A stretch of 64,000 bases of DNA from Candidatus Baltobacteraceae bacterium (lineage in GTDB: Bacteria > Vulcanimicrobiota > Vulcanimicrobiia > Vulcanimicrobiales > Vulcanimicrobiaceae): assembly GCA_035502855.1 (NCBI GenBank), contig DATJTX010000021.1, forward strand, positions 266,753-330,752, in the 5' to 3' direction. Positions 33,694 to 41,240 of the stretch are shown piece after piece. Positions within the stretch are counted from its first letter, which is position 1; every line of letters starts with the position of its first letter. A program made the position numbers and the translations under genes. The notes under the pieces were generated by a model that saw nothing but the letters and a program-made list of their open reading frames with translations, was not told the DNA's origin and searched no databases.

Positions 33694-34568
33694 GCGAAAC
33701 GCTGCCGCCGACCGAGGGCCGCAACGCCCGAAGCGAAGGGCTCGATCTCCTACCGACGCGCGAATTGGTCGATTTGCTTGTGCGCGATCACGCCGACGCG
33801 GTGGCTGCGGTGCGCGCTCAAAGCGCCACGATTGCGCGCGTCGTCGATGCCATCGCCGCGCGCCTAGAGGCCGGCGGGCGGCTCCACTACGTCGGCGCCG
33901 GAACGAGCGGGCGTCTGGCGACCCTGGATGCCGCGGAGATGCCGCCGACGTTCGGCACCCCGCCCGAGTTGGTATGCGCGCACATCGCCGGCGGCGCCGC
34001 GGCGCTTCGCACCGCGATCGAGGGTGCAGAAGACGACGCGGAAGCGGGCGATGCGGAGATGCGCGATCACGTGCGAAGCGCCGACGTGGTGATCGGACTC
34101 TCCGCGAGCGGCGGCGCGCGCTTCGTCGTCGCGGCGCTCGAGCGCGCTCGAGCGATCGGCGCGCTCACGATCGCGATCACCAGCAGCGCCTCATCGGCGC
34201 TCGCGCGAATCGCGGACGAAGCGATCACCGTACCGACCGGCGCCGAAGTGGTGAGCGGTTCGACCCGTTTGAAGGCCGGAACCGCACAGAAGATCGCGCT
34301 CAACGCGATCTCGACCGCCGTCATGGTTCGGCTCGGAAGAGTGTATGACAACCTCATGGTCGACATGGTCGCGACCAACGAAAAACTGCGCGCGCGCGCC
34401 GTGCGTTTGGTGCGCGCGCTCACCGGTGCCGACGAGATACGGGCGCGTGAGGCGCTGGCTGATGCCGGCGGCCGCGTGAAGGTCGCCGCCGTGATGATCG
34501 CACGCGGGGTGCGTGCCGATGAAGCGCGAGCACTCTTGCAGGGGGCGACGCTCCGATCGCTGCTCTAG
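33690..34568 (+). CDS. murQ: N-acetylmuramic acid 6-phosphate etherase
   Basis: A 292-residue SIS-domain enzyme that cleaves the D-lactyl ether of MurNAc-6-phosphate to GlcNAc-6-phosphate. Family signatures are TEGRNARSEGLDLLPTRELV at the start, VGAGTSGRLATLDAAEMPPTF near residue 70, LSASGGARF near 130, and SGSTRLKAGTAQKIALN near 190. Length is normal. It overlaps the upstream kinase by four bases (GTGA). Its product enters amino-sugar metabolism through NagA/NagB, which are not encoded in the window. Confidence 0.93.
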   Translation: MSETLPPTEGRNARSEGLDLLPTRELVDLLVRDHADAVAAVRAQSATIARVVDAIAARLEAGGRLHYVGAGTSGRLATLDAAEMPPTFGTPPELVCAHIAGGAAALRTAIEGAEDDAEAGDAEMRDHVRSADVVIGLSASGGARFVVAALERARAIGALTIAITSSASSALARIADEAITVPTGAEVVSGSTRLKAGTAQKIALNAISTAVMVRLGRVYDNLMVDMVATNEKLRARAVRLVRALTGADEIRAREALADAGGRVKVAAVMIARGVRADEARALLQGATLRSLL

Positions 34569-34591
34569 CTTGCTTCATTCGCCTGCTCGCG

Positions 34592-36082
34592 ATGATCGTC
34601 GCGCCGATCGTGTTCGTACCGATGGACGATCGTCCGGTGACGCTGCAGCTTCCGCTCATGCTGGGACCCATTGCGGGCCGTCCCGTCCTGGCACCACCGC
34701 GAGCGTTGCTCGGAAACTACTTACAGCCCGGCAAACCCGACGCGATCATCGCCTGGCTCAACGGCACGGCGCCGCGCGGAGGAGCCTACGTGCTCTCGAG
34801 CGACATGCTCGCATACGGCGGACTGACGGCCTCGCGGGTTCCGGGTCCAAGCTATCTCGACGCATATCAACGGTTGCGTGAACTCGATGCGTTGCATTCG
34901 CGGTATTCCGGCGCATGGATCGGCGTGTTCGGGACGATCATGCGTTTGGCTCCGACCGGAGTACCCGCCTGGACACCGTACTTCGCGCCCTATCCGGCCT
35001 GGGCGTACCTGCAGCAATACGCCAATCTTCACGACCCGCTCGAACCGTCGGAAGAGGCCGAAGCGGCGCATCTGCGCGAGCTGATCGGCGCACCGCTACT
35101 CGAGGCGTATCTGCAGACGCGCGCCCGTGATTACGGCGTCGATCATCTATTGATCGACAAAGCCAAGGCCGGTGCGATCGATCGCCTCGTGCTTGGCCAA
35201 GACGATGCCAAACCGTACGGGCTGCACGTTCCGGAAGTCGATGCGCTGCAGCGGTATTTGGCGAGCGCCGATCTCGGTTCGCGCGCCTCGATCGAACCGG
35301 GCGCCGATGAACTTGGGATGTCGCTGGTGGCGCACGCGCTTGCGCGCGCCGCGCACTGGACGCCGCACATCGCCGTGCGGTACTCGACGCCGCTGGGCGC
35401 GCAATATCAGGACCCGCTCGAGTTCACGCCGATCGGCGTGACGATCGACGACCTGATCGCACTCTGCGGCGGCGTGCGCGACGATGCTGCCCCGCAGATC
35501 GTCCTCTACGTGCATCTGCCGAACACCGGCCCCGCGCTCGATGACGCGTTCATGGCGGCGATGCGCGGCGATCTCGATGATGGACGTTCGGTCGCCGTGG
35601 TCGATCTCTCGTTCGAAGGAAGCTATGCGCAGCAGCAGGCCTTTGCTCAAGCGCTCTTGAGCTCGGGTTTGGCGCGCCGTCTCGATGCGTACGCGGCCTG
35701 GAATACCGACGCCAATAGCACGGGAACCGCACTGGCCGAAGCGATCGCGGCCGGAGCCGGGCGGCGCTTACACAGCTACGACGCGCTTGCGCACGAAACG
35801 TTCACGTTTATGCGCTTCGTCGACGACGTCGACTTTCACGACGCCGTGCGGCCCGACCTCAACGATTGGCTCGCGGCACAGGGCGTGACCGATCACTCGC
35901 TGCTCGCTCCCGCGATCGCCGCACCGACCGCGCAGCGCGACCGCGCACTACTCTGGAACGACGCGGAAGCAACGCTCGCGCAACTCTATCCGAACTTGCA
36001 CATCACCGCGATCGCGATCACCCTTCCTTGGGATCGCACCTTCGAGACCGGTCTCGACGTTCGGCTGGCGCCCAATCTCTGA
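34592..36082 (+). CDS. DUF4127 protein in murein-recycling operon
   Basis: A 496-residue protein with the DUF4127 hallmarks. The start is VFVPMDDRPVTLQLP, then YVLSSDMLAYGGLTASR near residue 65, IGVFGTIMRLAP near 110, and conserved acidic/Asn motifs such as YVHLPNTGP, VVDLSFEGSY and WNTDANSTGTAL later. No signal peptide. The fold and reaction of DUF4127 are not known to me. The position 23 bases after murQ, at the end of a continuous recycling operon, suggests action on a muropeptide-derived sugar or peptide. Confidence 0.82.
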   Translation: MIVAPIVFVPMDDRPVTLQLPLMLGPIAGRPVLAPPRALLGNYLQPGKPDAIIAWLNGTAPRGGAYVLSSDMLAYGGLTASRVPGPSYLDAYQRLRELDALHSRYSGAWIGVFGTIMRLAPTGVPAWTPYFAPYPAWAYLQQYANLHDPLEPSEEAEAAHLRELIGAPLLEAYLQTRARDYGVDHLLIDKAKAGAIDRLVLGQDDAKPYGLHVPEVDALQRYLASADLGSRASIEPGADELGMSLVAHALARAAHWTPHIAVRYSTPLGAQYQDPLEFTPIGVTIDDLIALCGGVRDDAAPQIVLYVHLPNTGPALDDAFMAAMRGDLDDGRSVAVVDLSFEGSYAQQQAFAQALLSSGLARRLDAYAAWNTDANSTGTALAEAIAAGAGRRLHSYDALAHETFTFMRFVDDVDFHDAVRPDLNDWLAAQGVTDHSLLAPAIAAPTAQRDRALLWNDAEATLAQLYPNLHITAIAITLPWDRTFETGLDVRLAPNL

Positions 36083-36093
36083 CGTCGACTCGG

Positions 36094-36495
36094 CTACGTG
36101 TGGTCGCGCTGGCAGAGCTCGATCAGCACGCCGCCGGTCGACTTGGGATGAAGGAAGGCGATCAGATTCCCGTGCGCGCCCTTGCGCGGATGCTCGTCGA
36201 TCAAACGCACGCCCTTGGCCTTATAGTCGGCCAACGCCGTAACGAGATCGTCGACGCGGTAGGCGGTGTGGTGGAGCCTCGTCTCCGCTTCGCCGCGAAA
36301 GCGCGCGATCGGCGAATTCGGGTCGAGCGGACGCAGGAGTTCGATCGCTGAGTCGCCGGCTTGCAAACCCACCGCTTCGACACCTTGGTCCGCGATCGTC
36401 TCGCGGTAGATCGGTGCGAAGCCAAGTGTTTGCACGTAGAGCTCGAGCGCGGCATCGAGGTCTTTGACGACGATCGCGATGTGATCGATGTTCAC
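36094..36495 (-). CDS. mce: methylmalonyl-CoA epimerase
   Basis: A 133-residue VOC-fold enzyme that interconverts (2S)- and (2R)-methylmalonyl-CoA. It has two beta-alpha-beta-beta-beta modules. Metal ligands are visible as His in NIDHIAIVV, the pair in [10 protein letters not shown], and Glu in VLIELCQ near the end. The motif [14 protein letters not shown] is diagnostic of the family. It overlaps the mutase gene by four bases, so both are translated together in the propionate pathway. Confidence 0.92.
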   Translation of the reverse strand: MNIDHIAIVVKDLDAALELYVQTLGFAPIYRETIADQGVEAVGLQAGDSAIELLRPLDPNSPIARFRGEAETRLHHTAYRVDDLVTALADYKAKGVRLIDEHPRKGAHGNLIAFLHPKSTGGVLIELCQRDHT

Positions 36496-38069
36496 GCGAC
36501 GACCTCTTTGGCGCGATAGACGCCGAAGACGTCGCGCAAGACGTTGCAGATCTCGCCCAGTGTTGCGCCGGCATCGACCGCTTCGATGAAGGGCGGAATC
36601 AGATTCTCGCCGCTGCCGGCGGCAGACCGCACCTCGGCCAGCCTTGCTTCGAGCCGCGCCCGATCGCGCGCTGCACGGAAGGCCTGGAGCCGCGCGATCT
36701 GTTCGCGTTCGATCGCATCATCGATCCGTTGCAGTGGAATCGACGCGCTGCTCTCGCTCTCCCCGAACGCATTGACGCCGACGACGATGCTCGTTCCGCG
36801 CTCGATCGCCTGCTGCGCCTCGTAGGCGGAGTCGGCGATGCGGGATTGCATCCACCCGCTTTCGATCGCGGCGATGCTCCCGCCCAGATCGTCGACTTCT
36901 TTGATCAGCGCGCGCGCCCGCTCGATCAGCTCGTTGGTCAGCGTTTCCACGTAGTACGATCCGGCCATCGGGTCGACCACGTCGGCAACGCCGGATTCGT
37001 AACCGATGATCTGCTGGGTTCGCAGTGCGACCTTAGCGCTCTCCGCCGTCGGCAGTGCGAGTGCTTCGTCTTTGCCGTTGGTGTGCAGCGACTGTGTTCC
37101 GCCGAGCACGGCAGCCAGCGCCTGCAGCGTGACGCGCACGACGTTGTTATCCGGTTCTTGCGCGGTGAGCGTCGACCCGCCGGTCTGGGTGTGGAAACGC
37201 AGCATCTGCGAGCGCGGATCGGTGCAACCGAATTCGTCGCGCGTGATGTGCGCCCACAGATAACGAGCAGCGCGGAATTTGGCGATCTCTTCGAAGAAGT
37301 CGTTGTGCGCGTTCCAGAAAAAGGAGATGCGCGGCGCGACCAGGTCGAGATCGATCCCGGCCGCGCGCGCGGCTCTCAGATACGCCTTGGCATTGGAGAG
37401 GGTGAAGGCGATCTCTTCGACCGCGGTCGATCCGGCCTCGCGAATATGATAGCCCGAGATCGAGATCGTATTCCACTGCGGAACCTCGCGCGCACAGTAG
37501 GCCATCACGTCGGTGACCAATCGCATCGAGGGGCCGGGCGGGTAGATGTAGGTTCCGCGCGCGACGTATTCTTTGAGCACGTCGTTTTGAATCGTGCCGC
37601 CGAGCTCGTCGAACGAAATGCCCCGCCGGCGCGCAACTGCGAGGAGCATCGCAAGCAGAATCGAAGCCGGCGCGTTGATCGTCATCGAAACGGTGACGCT
37701 CTCGAGCGGAATGCCGTCGAAGAGCGTTTCCATGTCGGCGATCGAGTCGATCGCGACGCCGACCTTTCCCACCTCGCCGCGGGCGAGCGGCGCGTCGGAA
37801 TCGTGGCCGAGCTGAGTGGGCAGGTCGAATGCGACCGAGAGTCCGGTCGTCCCATGCGCAAGCAGATAGCGGTAGCGCGCGTTCGATTCGGCGGCGGTTG
37901 CAAAGCCGGCGTATTGCCGCATCGTCCAGAGCCGACCGCGGTACATGTCGGCGCGGATACCGCGCGCAAACGGAAAGTCGCCGGGCTCCCCCAGCTCGTG
38001 AGCTTTGCCTTCGATACGATCGTAGCGAGGTTCCAGGGGAATGCCGCTGGCGTTGAACTTGCGTGCCAT
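36492..38069 (-). CDS. mutB: methylmalonyl-CoA mutase, catalytic (alpha-type) subunit
   Basis: A 525-residue adenosylcobalamin-dependent mutase subunit converting (R)-methylmalonyl-CoA to succinyl-CoA. It covers the substrate-binding TIM barrel only. The C-terminal B12-binding domain (DXHXXG motif) is absent and must come from a separate gene that is not in the window. The residues that separate this enzyme from isobutyryl-CoA mutase are of the methylmalonyl type, Tyr53 in RQYAGF and Arg171 in VARGTY. Other signatures are [17 protein letters not shown] and [14 protein letters not shown]. It is downstream of the carboxylase gene and overlaps mce. Confidence 0.9.
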   Translation of the reverse strand: MARKFNASGIPLEPRYDRIEGKAHELGEPGDFPFARGIRADMYRGRLWTMRQYAGFATAAESNARYRYLLAHGTTGLSVAFDLPTQLGHDSDAPLARGEVGKVGVAIDSIADMETLFDGIPLESVTVSMTINAPASILLAMLLAVARRRGISFDELGGTIQNDVLKEYVARGTYIYPPGPSMRLVTDVMAYCAREVPQWNTISISGYHIREAGSTAVEEIAFTLSNAKAYLRAARAAGIDLDLVAPRISFFWNAHNDFFEEIAKFRAARYLWAHITRDEFGCTDPRSQMLRFHTQTGGSTLTAQEPDNNVVRVTLQALAAVLGGTQSLHTNGKDEALALPTAESAKVALRTQQIIGYESGVADVVDPMAGSYYVETLTNELIERARALIKEVDDLGGSIAAIESGWMQSRIADSAYEAQQAIERGTSIVVGVNAFGESESSASIPLQRIDDAIEREQIARLQAFRAARDRARLEARLAEVRSAAGSGENLIPPFIEAVDAGATLGEICNVLRDVFGVYRAKEVVA

Positions 38070-38159
38070 ACAGACAGCTTTCGTCGCCCGCCGCGGTGCC
38101 TCATCCGCTCGGCGCTCGGTCAGAACCTAGCTGAGATAACCGACGGGACCTGATCGTCT

Positions 38160-39968
38160 CTACTCGACCGTCACGAGCGGTGCGCGCGACTCGATCGTCG
38201 CGCCCGCCGCCGCGTGAACGGCGCTGACCGTGCCGCTCTTGTGCGCGCGGATCTCGTTCATCATCTTCATCGCCTCGACGATCGCCACGACCTGACCTTC
38301 GGCAATCGAGTCCCCGGCACAGACCTTCATCTCGACGACGACGCCGTGCATCGGCGAAACGACGTCGTTTCCGCTCGCTGCGCCGCGCTGTTTCTTCCCG
38401 GTCGATCGCGGCGCCAGCCGCTGCGCGCCATTTTTTGTGGGCAATGAACCACGCTGCGGCAAATCGAAAACGCGAACTCGATACAGTTTGTCGTTGACCT
38501 GCACCCGTAGGTCTTGCGGCGGCGAAGGTTCAGCGCCCCCTCCGTAGCCGAGCGCGAGTTCGATGGTCCCTCCTCCGGCTCGCTGAGTCTTGTTACGCTC
38601 GCCTGCGGAGGAACCATCGAACAATTTCGCGGCGAAAGATTCGAGTGTCGCGGTACCGTACGAAGCGTCGCGAACGCTCGGCTCATCGCACAATGCGCGC
38701 AGCAGCGGCAGCGTCGTCGGCACGCCTTCGATCGCATACTCGTCGATTGCGCGGGCGAGACGTGCAATCGCCTGCGCGCGCGTCGGCGCCCAGACCACGA
38801 GTTTGGCGATCATCGAGTCGTAGTCGGGTGAGATCGTGTAGCCCGGATAGGCAGCGGAGTCGACGCGCACGCCGAGCCCGCCCGGTTCGTGATAGGCGGT
38901 GACCGTGCCGGGGGCCGGGCGAAAGTTGTCGGCGGGATCCTCGGCGTTGACTCGGCCTTCGATCGCGGCGCCGTGGAAGGTGACCTCGTCTTCAGTGAAG
39001 CCGAGTTCGTCGCCGGCGGCGACGCGAATCTGCTCGCGAATCAAGTCGAGGCCGGAGATCATCTCGGTGACGGTGTGCTCGACTTGTATGCGCGTGTTCA
39101 TCTCCAGGAAGAAGAAGTCGTCGCCTTTGACCAGACACTCGATCGTGCCGACCGAGTCGTAGCCGATCGCTTGCGCGGCGCGCACGCCGGCTTCGCGCAT
39201 CGCGCGGCGCACTTTGAGCGGAATCTGCGCGGGTGCCTCTTCCCAGAGCTTTTGGTGACGCCGCTGTAGCGAGCAGTCGCGCTCGCCGACGTGCAGCACG
39301 TTGCCGTGCTTGTCGGCGAGAATCTGCAGCTCGACGTGTTTGGGATTCTCGAGATAGCGCTCGGCGTAGATCGTGCCGTTCTTGAAGTACGATTCGGCCT
39401 CGCGCCTCGCGGTGGTGAAGGCGGATTCGATCTCGTCGAGCGTGCGCGCGACCTTGAGCCCCTTGCCGCCGCCGCCGCCCGAGGCTTTGAGCGCGAGGGG
39501 TAACCCGTAGGCGAGCGCGGCTTCACGCGCGCCGGCCACGTCCGCGATCGCTTCGGTTCCGCCGGGAACGAACGGCACGCCGGCCTTGGCCATCGCTTGC
39601 CGCGCGCGCAGCTTGTCGCCCATCGCGTCGATCGCATCGGGATGCGGGCCGATCCAGGTCAATCCGGCGGCGATGATGCGCCGCGCGAACGCCGCGTTTT
39701 CGGCGAGGAAGCCATATCCCGGATGAATCGCTTGCGCACCCGCGCGTCTGGCCGTCTCGAGAATCGCGTCGATGTTGAGATAGCTCGCGGACGGCGCAGC
39801 GGGGCCGATAAGGTAGGCTTCGTCGGCCATCCGCACGTGTATCGCGTCGCGATCGGCCTCGGAGTAGACGGCGACGGTCGCGATCGACATCTCGCGCGCC
39901 GTGCGGATGATGCGCACCGCGATCTCGCCGCGGTTGGCGATGAGGATTTTAGCGAAGGGCGCGGACAT
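38160..39968 (-). CDS. pccA: acyl-CoA (propionyl/acetyl) carboxylase biotin carboxylase-BCCP subunit
   Basis: A 602-residue fused chain. Residues 1-450 are biotin carboxylase with KILIANRGEIAVRIIRT at the start, the glycine-rich ATP loop KASGGGGGKGLK near 162, and EMNTRIQVEHTVTE near 290. A linker of about 80 residues follows. The C-terminal biotinyl domain carries the acceptor Lys568 in EAMKMM. With the beta subunit encoded at 43475-45028 it probably carboxylates propionyl-CoA, given the mutase and epimerase that follow. The linker holds an in-frame 63-base palindromic element (38559-38621). It overlaps the upstream 58-aa gene by 20 bases. Confidence 0.9.
   Translation of the reverse strand: MSAPFAKILIANRGEIAVRIIRTAREMSIATVAVYSEADRDAIHVRMADEAYLIGPAAPSASYLNIDAILETARRAGAQAIHPGYGFLAENAAFARRIIAAGLTWIGPHPDAIDAMGDKLRARQAMAKAGVPFVPGGTEAIADVAGAREAALAYGLPLALKASGGGGGKGLKVARTLDEIESAFTTARREAESYFKNGTIYAERYLENPKHVELQILADKHGNVLHVGERDCSLQRRHQKLWEEAPAQIPLKVRRAMREAGVRAAQAIGYDSVGTIECLVKGDDFFFLEMNTRIQVEHTVTEMISGLDLIREQIRVAAGDELGFTEDEVTFHGAAIEGRVNAEDPADNFRPAPGTVTAYHEPGGLGVRVDSAAYPGYTISPDYDSMIAKLVVWAPTRAQAIARLARAIDEYAIEGVPTTLPLLRALCDEPSVRDASYGTATLESFAAKLFDGSSAGERNKTQRAGGGTIELALGYGGGAEPSPPQDLRVQVNDKLYRVRVFDLPQRGSLPTKNGAQRLAPRSTGKKQRGAASGNDVVSPMHGVVVEMKVCAGDSIAEGQVVAIVEAMKMMNEIRAHKSGTVSAVHAAAGATIESRAPLVTVE
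38559..38621. repeat. 63-bp palindromic element in frame within the carboxylase gene
   Basis: The arms TTCGATGGTCCCTCC (38559-38573) and GGAGGAACCATCGAA (38607-38621) pair at 14 of 15 positions around a 33-base loop. The element is a multiple of three bases long and is read through, adding about 21 residues to the linker between the carboxylase and biotinyl domains. Insertion there would be tolerated. No second copy is seen in the window. Confidence 0.6.
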
Positions 39969-40125
39969 CTTCGATCTCGAGTTCGGGATTGCGATCGGCG
40001 AGCTTCCAGCGCGATCCTTCGCGTCCTTCGAGGCTCGCTTGCGCTCGCGCCTCAGGATGACGTCGATCCGCGATCAACATAGCCAGCGCAGCAGCGATGG
40101 CCGCGAGCTCGTCGTCGCTGATCAC
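39949..40125 (-). CDS. small 58-aa protein between fabI and the carboxylase (possible epsilon-type subunit)
   Basis: A 58-residue protein starting at GTG 40125 (VISDDELAAIAAALAMLIAD), ending SRWKLADRNPELEIEDVRAL and one arginine. Its start overlaps the fabI stop by four bases (GTGA) and its end overlaps the carboxylase start by 20 bases, so all three are translationally coupled. The layout of an N-terminal DDELAAIAAAL helix, a variable middle and a C-terminal SRW segment resembles small accessory (epsilon-like) subunits of acyl-CoA carboxylases. That assignment is by context and pattern only. The middle is encoded by a palindromic repeat (40024-40057). Confidence 0.6.
   Translation of the reverse strand: MISDDELAAIAAALAMLIADRRHPEARAQASLEGREGSRWKLADRNPELEIEDVRALR
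40024..40057. repeat. palindromic element inside the 58-aa gene
   Basis: TCCT(TC)GAGGC and GCCTCAGGA pair over nine positions with a two-base bulge around a 14-base loop (TCGCTTGCGCTCGC). Sequences ending CCTCAGGATGACG of this kind are common dispersed repeats in high-GC bacterial genomes. Here it falls within an overlapping gene set and encodes the variable middle of the 58-aa protein. Confidence 0.5.
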
Positions 40126-40910
40126 GAGCCGAAGTCGGGTGGGTACATGCCGACCGCGTGGTATCCGGCGTCGACGAAGTGCACGTCGGCGGTGACAGCC
40201 GCGGCGAGGTCGGACGCGAGGTACACAGCGGTGTTGCCGACGTCTTCGGCGGTCACGTTGCGGCGCAGCGGCGCGACCTGCGGTACGACGTCGAGCATTT
40301 TCGTTGCGCCCGCGACTTGCCGCATGCTCGCGGTCTTGATCGGACCGGCCGAGATCGCGTTCACGCGAATGCCGCGCCCGCCGAGATCGTAGGCCAAATA
40401 ACGTACCGATGATTCGAGCGCCGCTTTCGCGATGCCCATGAGATTGTAGTTCGGCACGATCTGCGTAGCGCCGAGATAGGTCATCGCGACGATCGACGCG
40501 TTGTCATTGAAGTCCTCACGCAATGCGGAAACGAGCGCGATCAACGAGTAGGCCGAGACGTCGAGTGAGAGCGCGAAGCCCTTGCGCGAGGTGTCATAGA
40601 CCGTGCCGCGCAGATCGTCCTTGTCGGCAAAGGCGATTGAATGGACCAGCGCATCGAGTGCACCGAAATGCTGCCCCACCCGGTCGCGCATTGCTTCCAG
40701 CGACGCGTCGCTGGAGACGTCGCATTCGATGACCGGACCACCACCCAGTTCCGCGGCGAGCTTCGCAACCTCGTCGCGCACCCGCTCGCCCTGATAGGTG
40801 AACGCGAGCTGTGCGCCGTGTTCGTGCATCTTGCGCGCGATGCCGGTCGCGATCGACCAGCGGTTGGCAACGCCGGTTACCAGGGCGCGCTTTCCTTCGA
40901 GCAGTTTCAC
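40122..40910 (-). CDS. fabI: enoyl-[acyl-carrier-protein] reductase (NADH), FabI type
   Basis: A 262-residue SDR-fold enzyme that performs the last reduction of each fatty-acid elongation cycle. The divergent SDR cofactor start is KRALVTGVANRWSIATGIA. The active-site pair is in TYLGATQIVPNYNLMGIAKAALE, with the FabI-type Tyr-x6-Lys spacing. VNAISAGPIKTASM and VHFVDAGYHAVGM close the domain. This is the target family of triclosan-type inhibitors. It is the first gene of the minus-strand run leading into the carboxylase, mutase and epimerase genes, joined by the GTGA overlap. Confidence 0.93.
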   Translation of the reverse strand: MKLLEGKRALVTGVANRWSIATGIARKMHEHGAQLAFTYQGERVRDEVAKLAAELGGGPVIECDVSSDASLEAMRDRVGQHFGALDALVHSIAFADKDDLRGTVYDTSRKGFALSLDVSAYSLIALVSALREDFNDNASIVAMTYLGATQIVPNYNLMGIAKAALESSVRYLAYDLGGRGIRVNAISAGPIKTASMRQVAGATKMLDVVPQVAPLRRNVTAEDVGNTAVYLASDLAAAVTADVHFVDAGYHAVGMYPPDFGS

Positions 40911-40967
40911 GTGGGGTTAGATACCAGCGCAAGGGCCCTCGTCCTCTCGCGCGAATCGGAAAGCCTC

Positions 40968-41237
40968 ATGTTCGTACTGATTTCGCGCTACCTCAAACCC
41001 CTCGACGAGGTGGATCGCTGGGTGCCCGAGCATCGGGCCTTTCTCGAACGCCATTTCGAGGCGCATCACCTGTTGACGTCAGGTCCGCAGAATCCCCGGA
41101 CCGGCGGCATCATCGTGACGCACGATATGACGCGCGAGCAGGTCGACGCGATGCTGGCTGAAGATCCCTTCGTGCGGGAAGGCATCTCCGAGTATCAGAT
41201 CATCGAATTCAACCGGACACGTCCGATCAATCCGTAG
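40968..41237 (+). CDS. YciI-like protein
   Basis: An 89-residue ferredoxin-like protein (MFVLISRYLKPLDEVDRWVP start) of the YciI/DGPF family. The conserved histidine is in PEHRAFLERHF, followed by LLTSGPQNPRTGGIIV, and the C-terminal DPFVREGISEYQIIEF strand is typical. Members are dimers related to muconolactone isomerase; their substrates are mostly unknown. It is divergent from fabI (57-base gap) and lies 3 bases before the glycosyltransferase gene, so it shares a transcript with it. Confidence 0.8.
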   Translation: MFVLISRYLKPLDEVDRWVPEHRAFLERHFEAHHLLTSGPQNPRTGGIIVTHDMTREQVDAMLAEDPFVREGISEYQIIEFNRTRPINP

Positions 41238-41240
41238 CGC

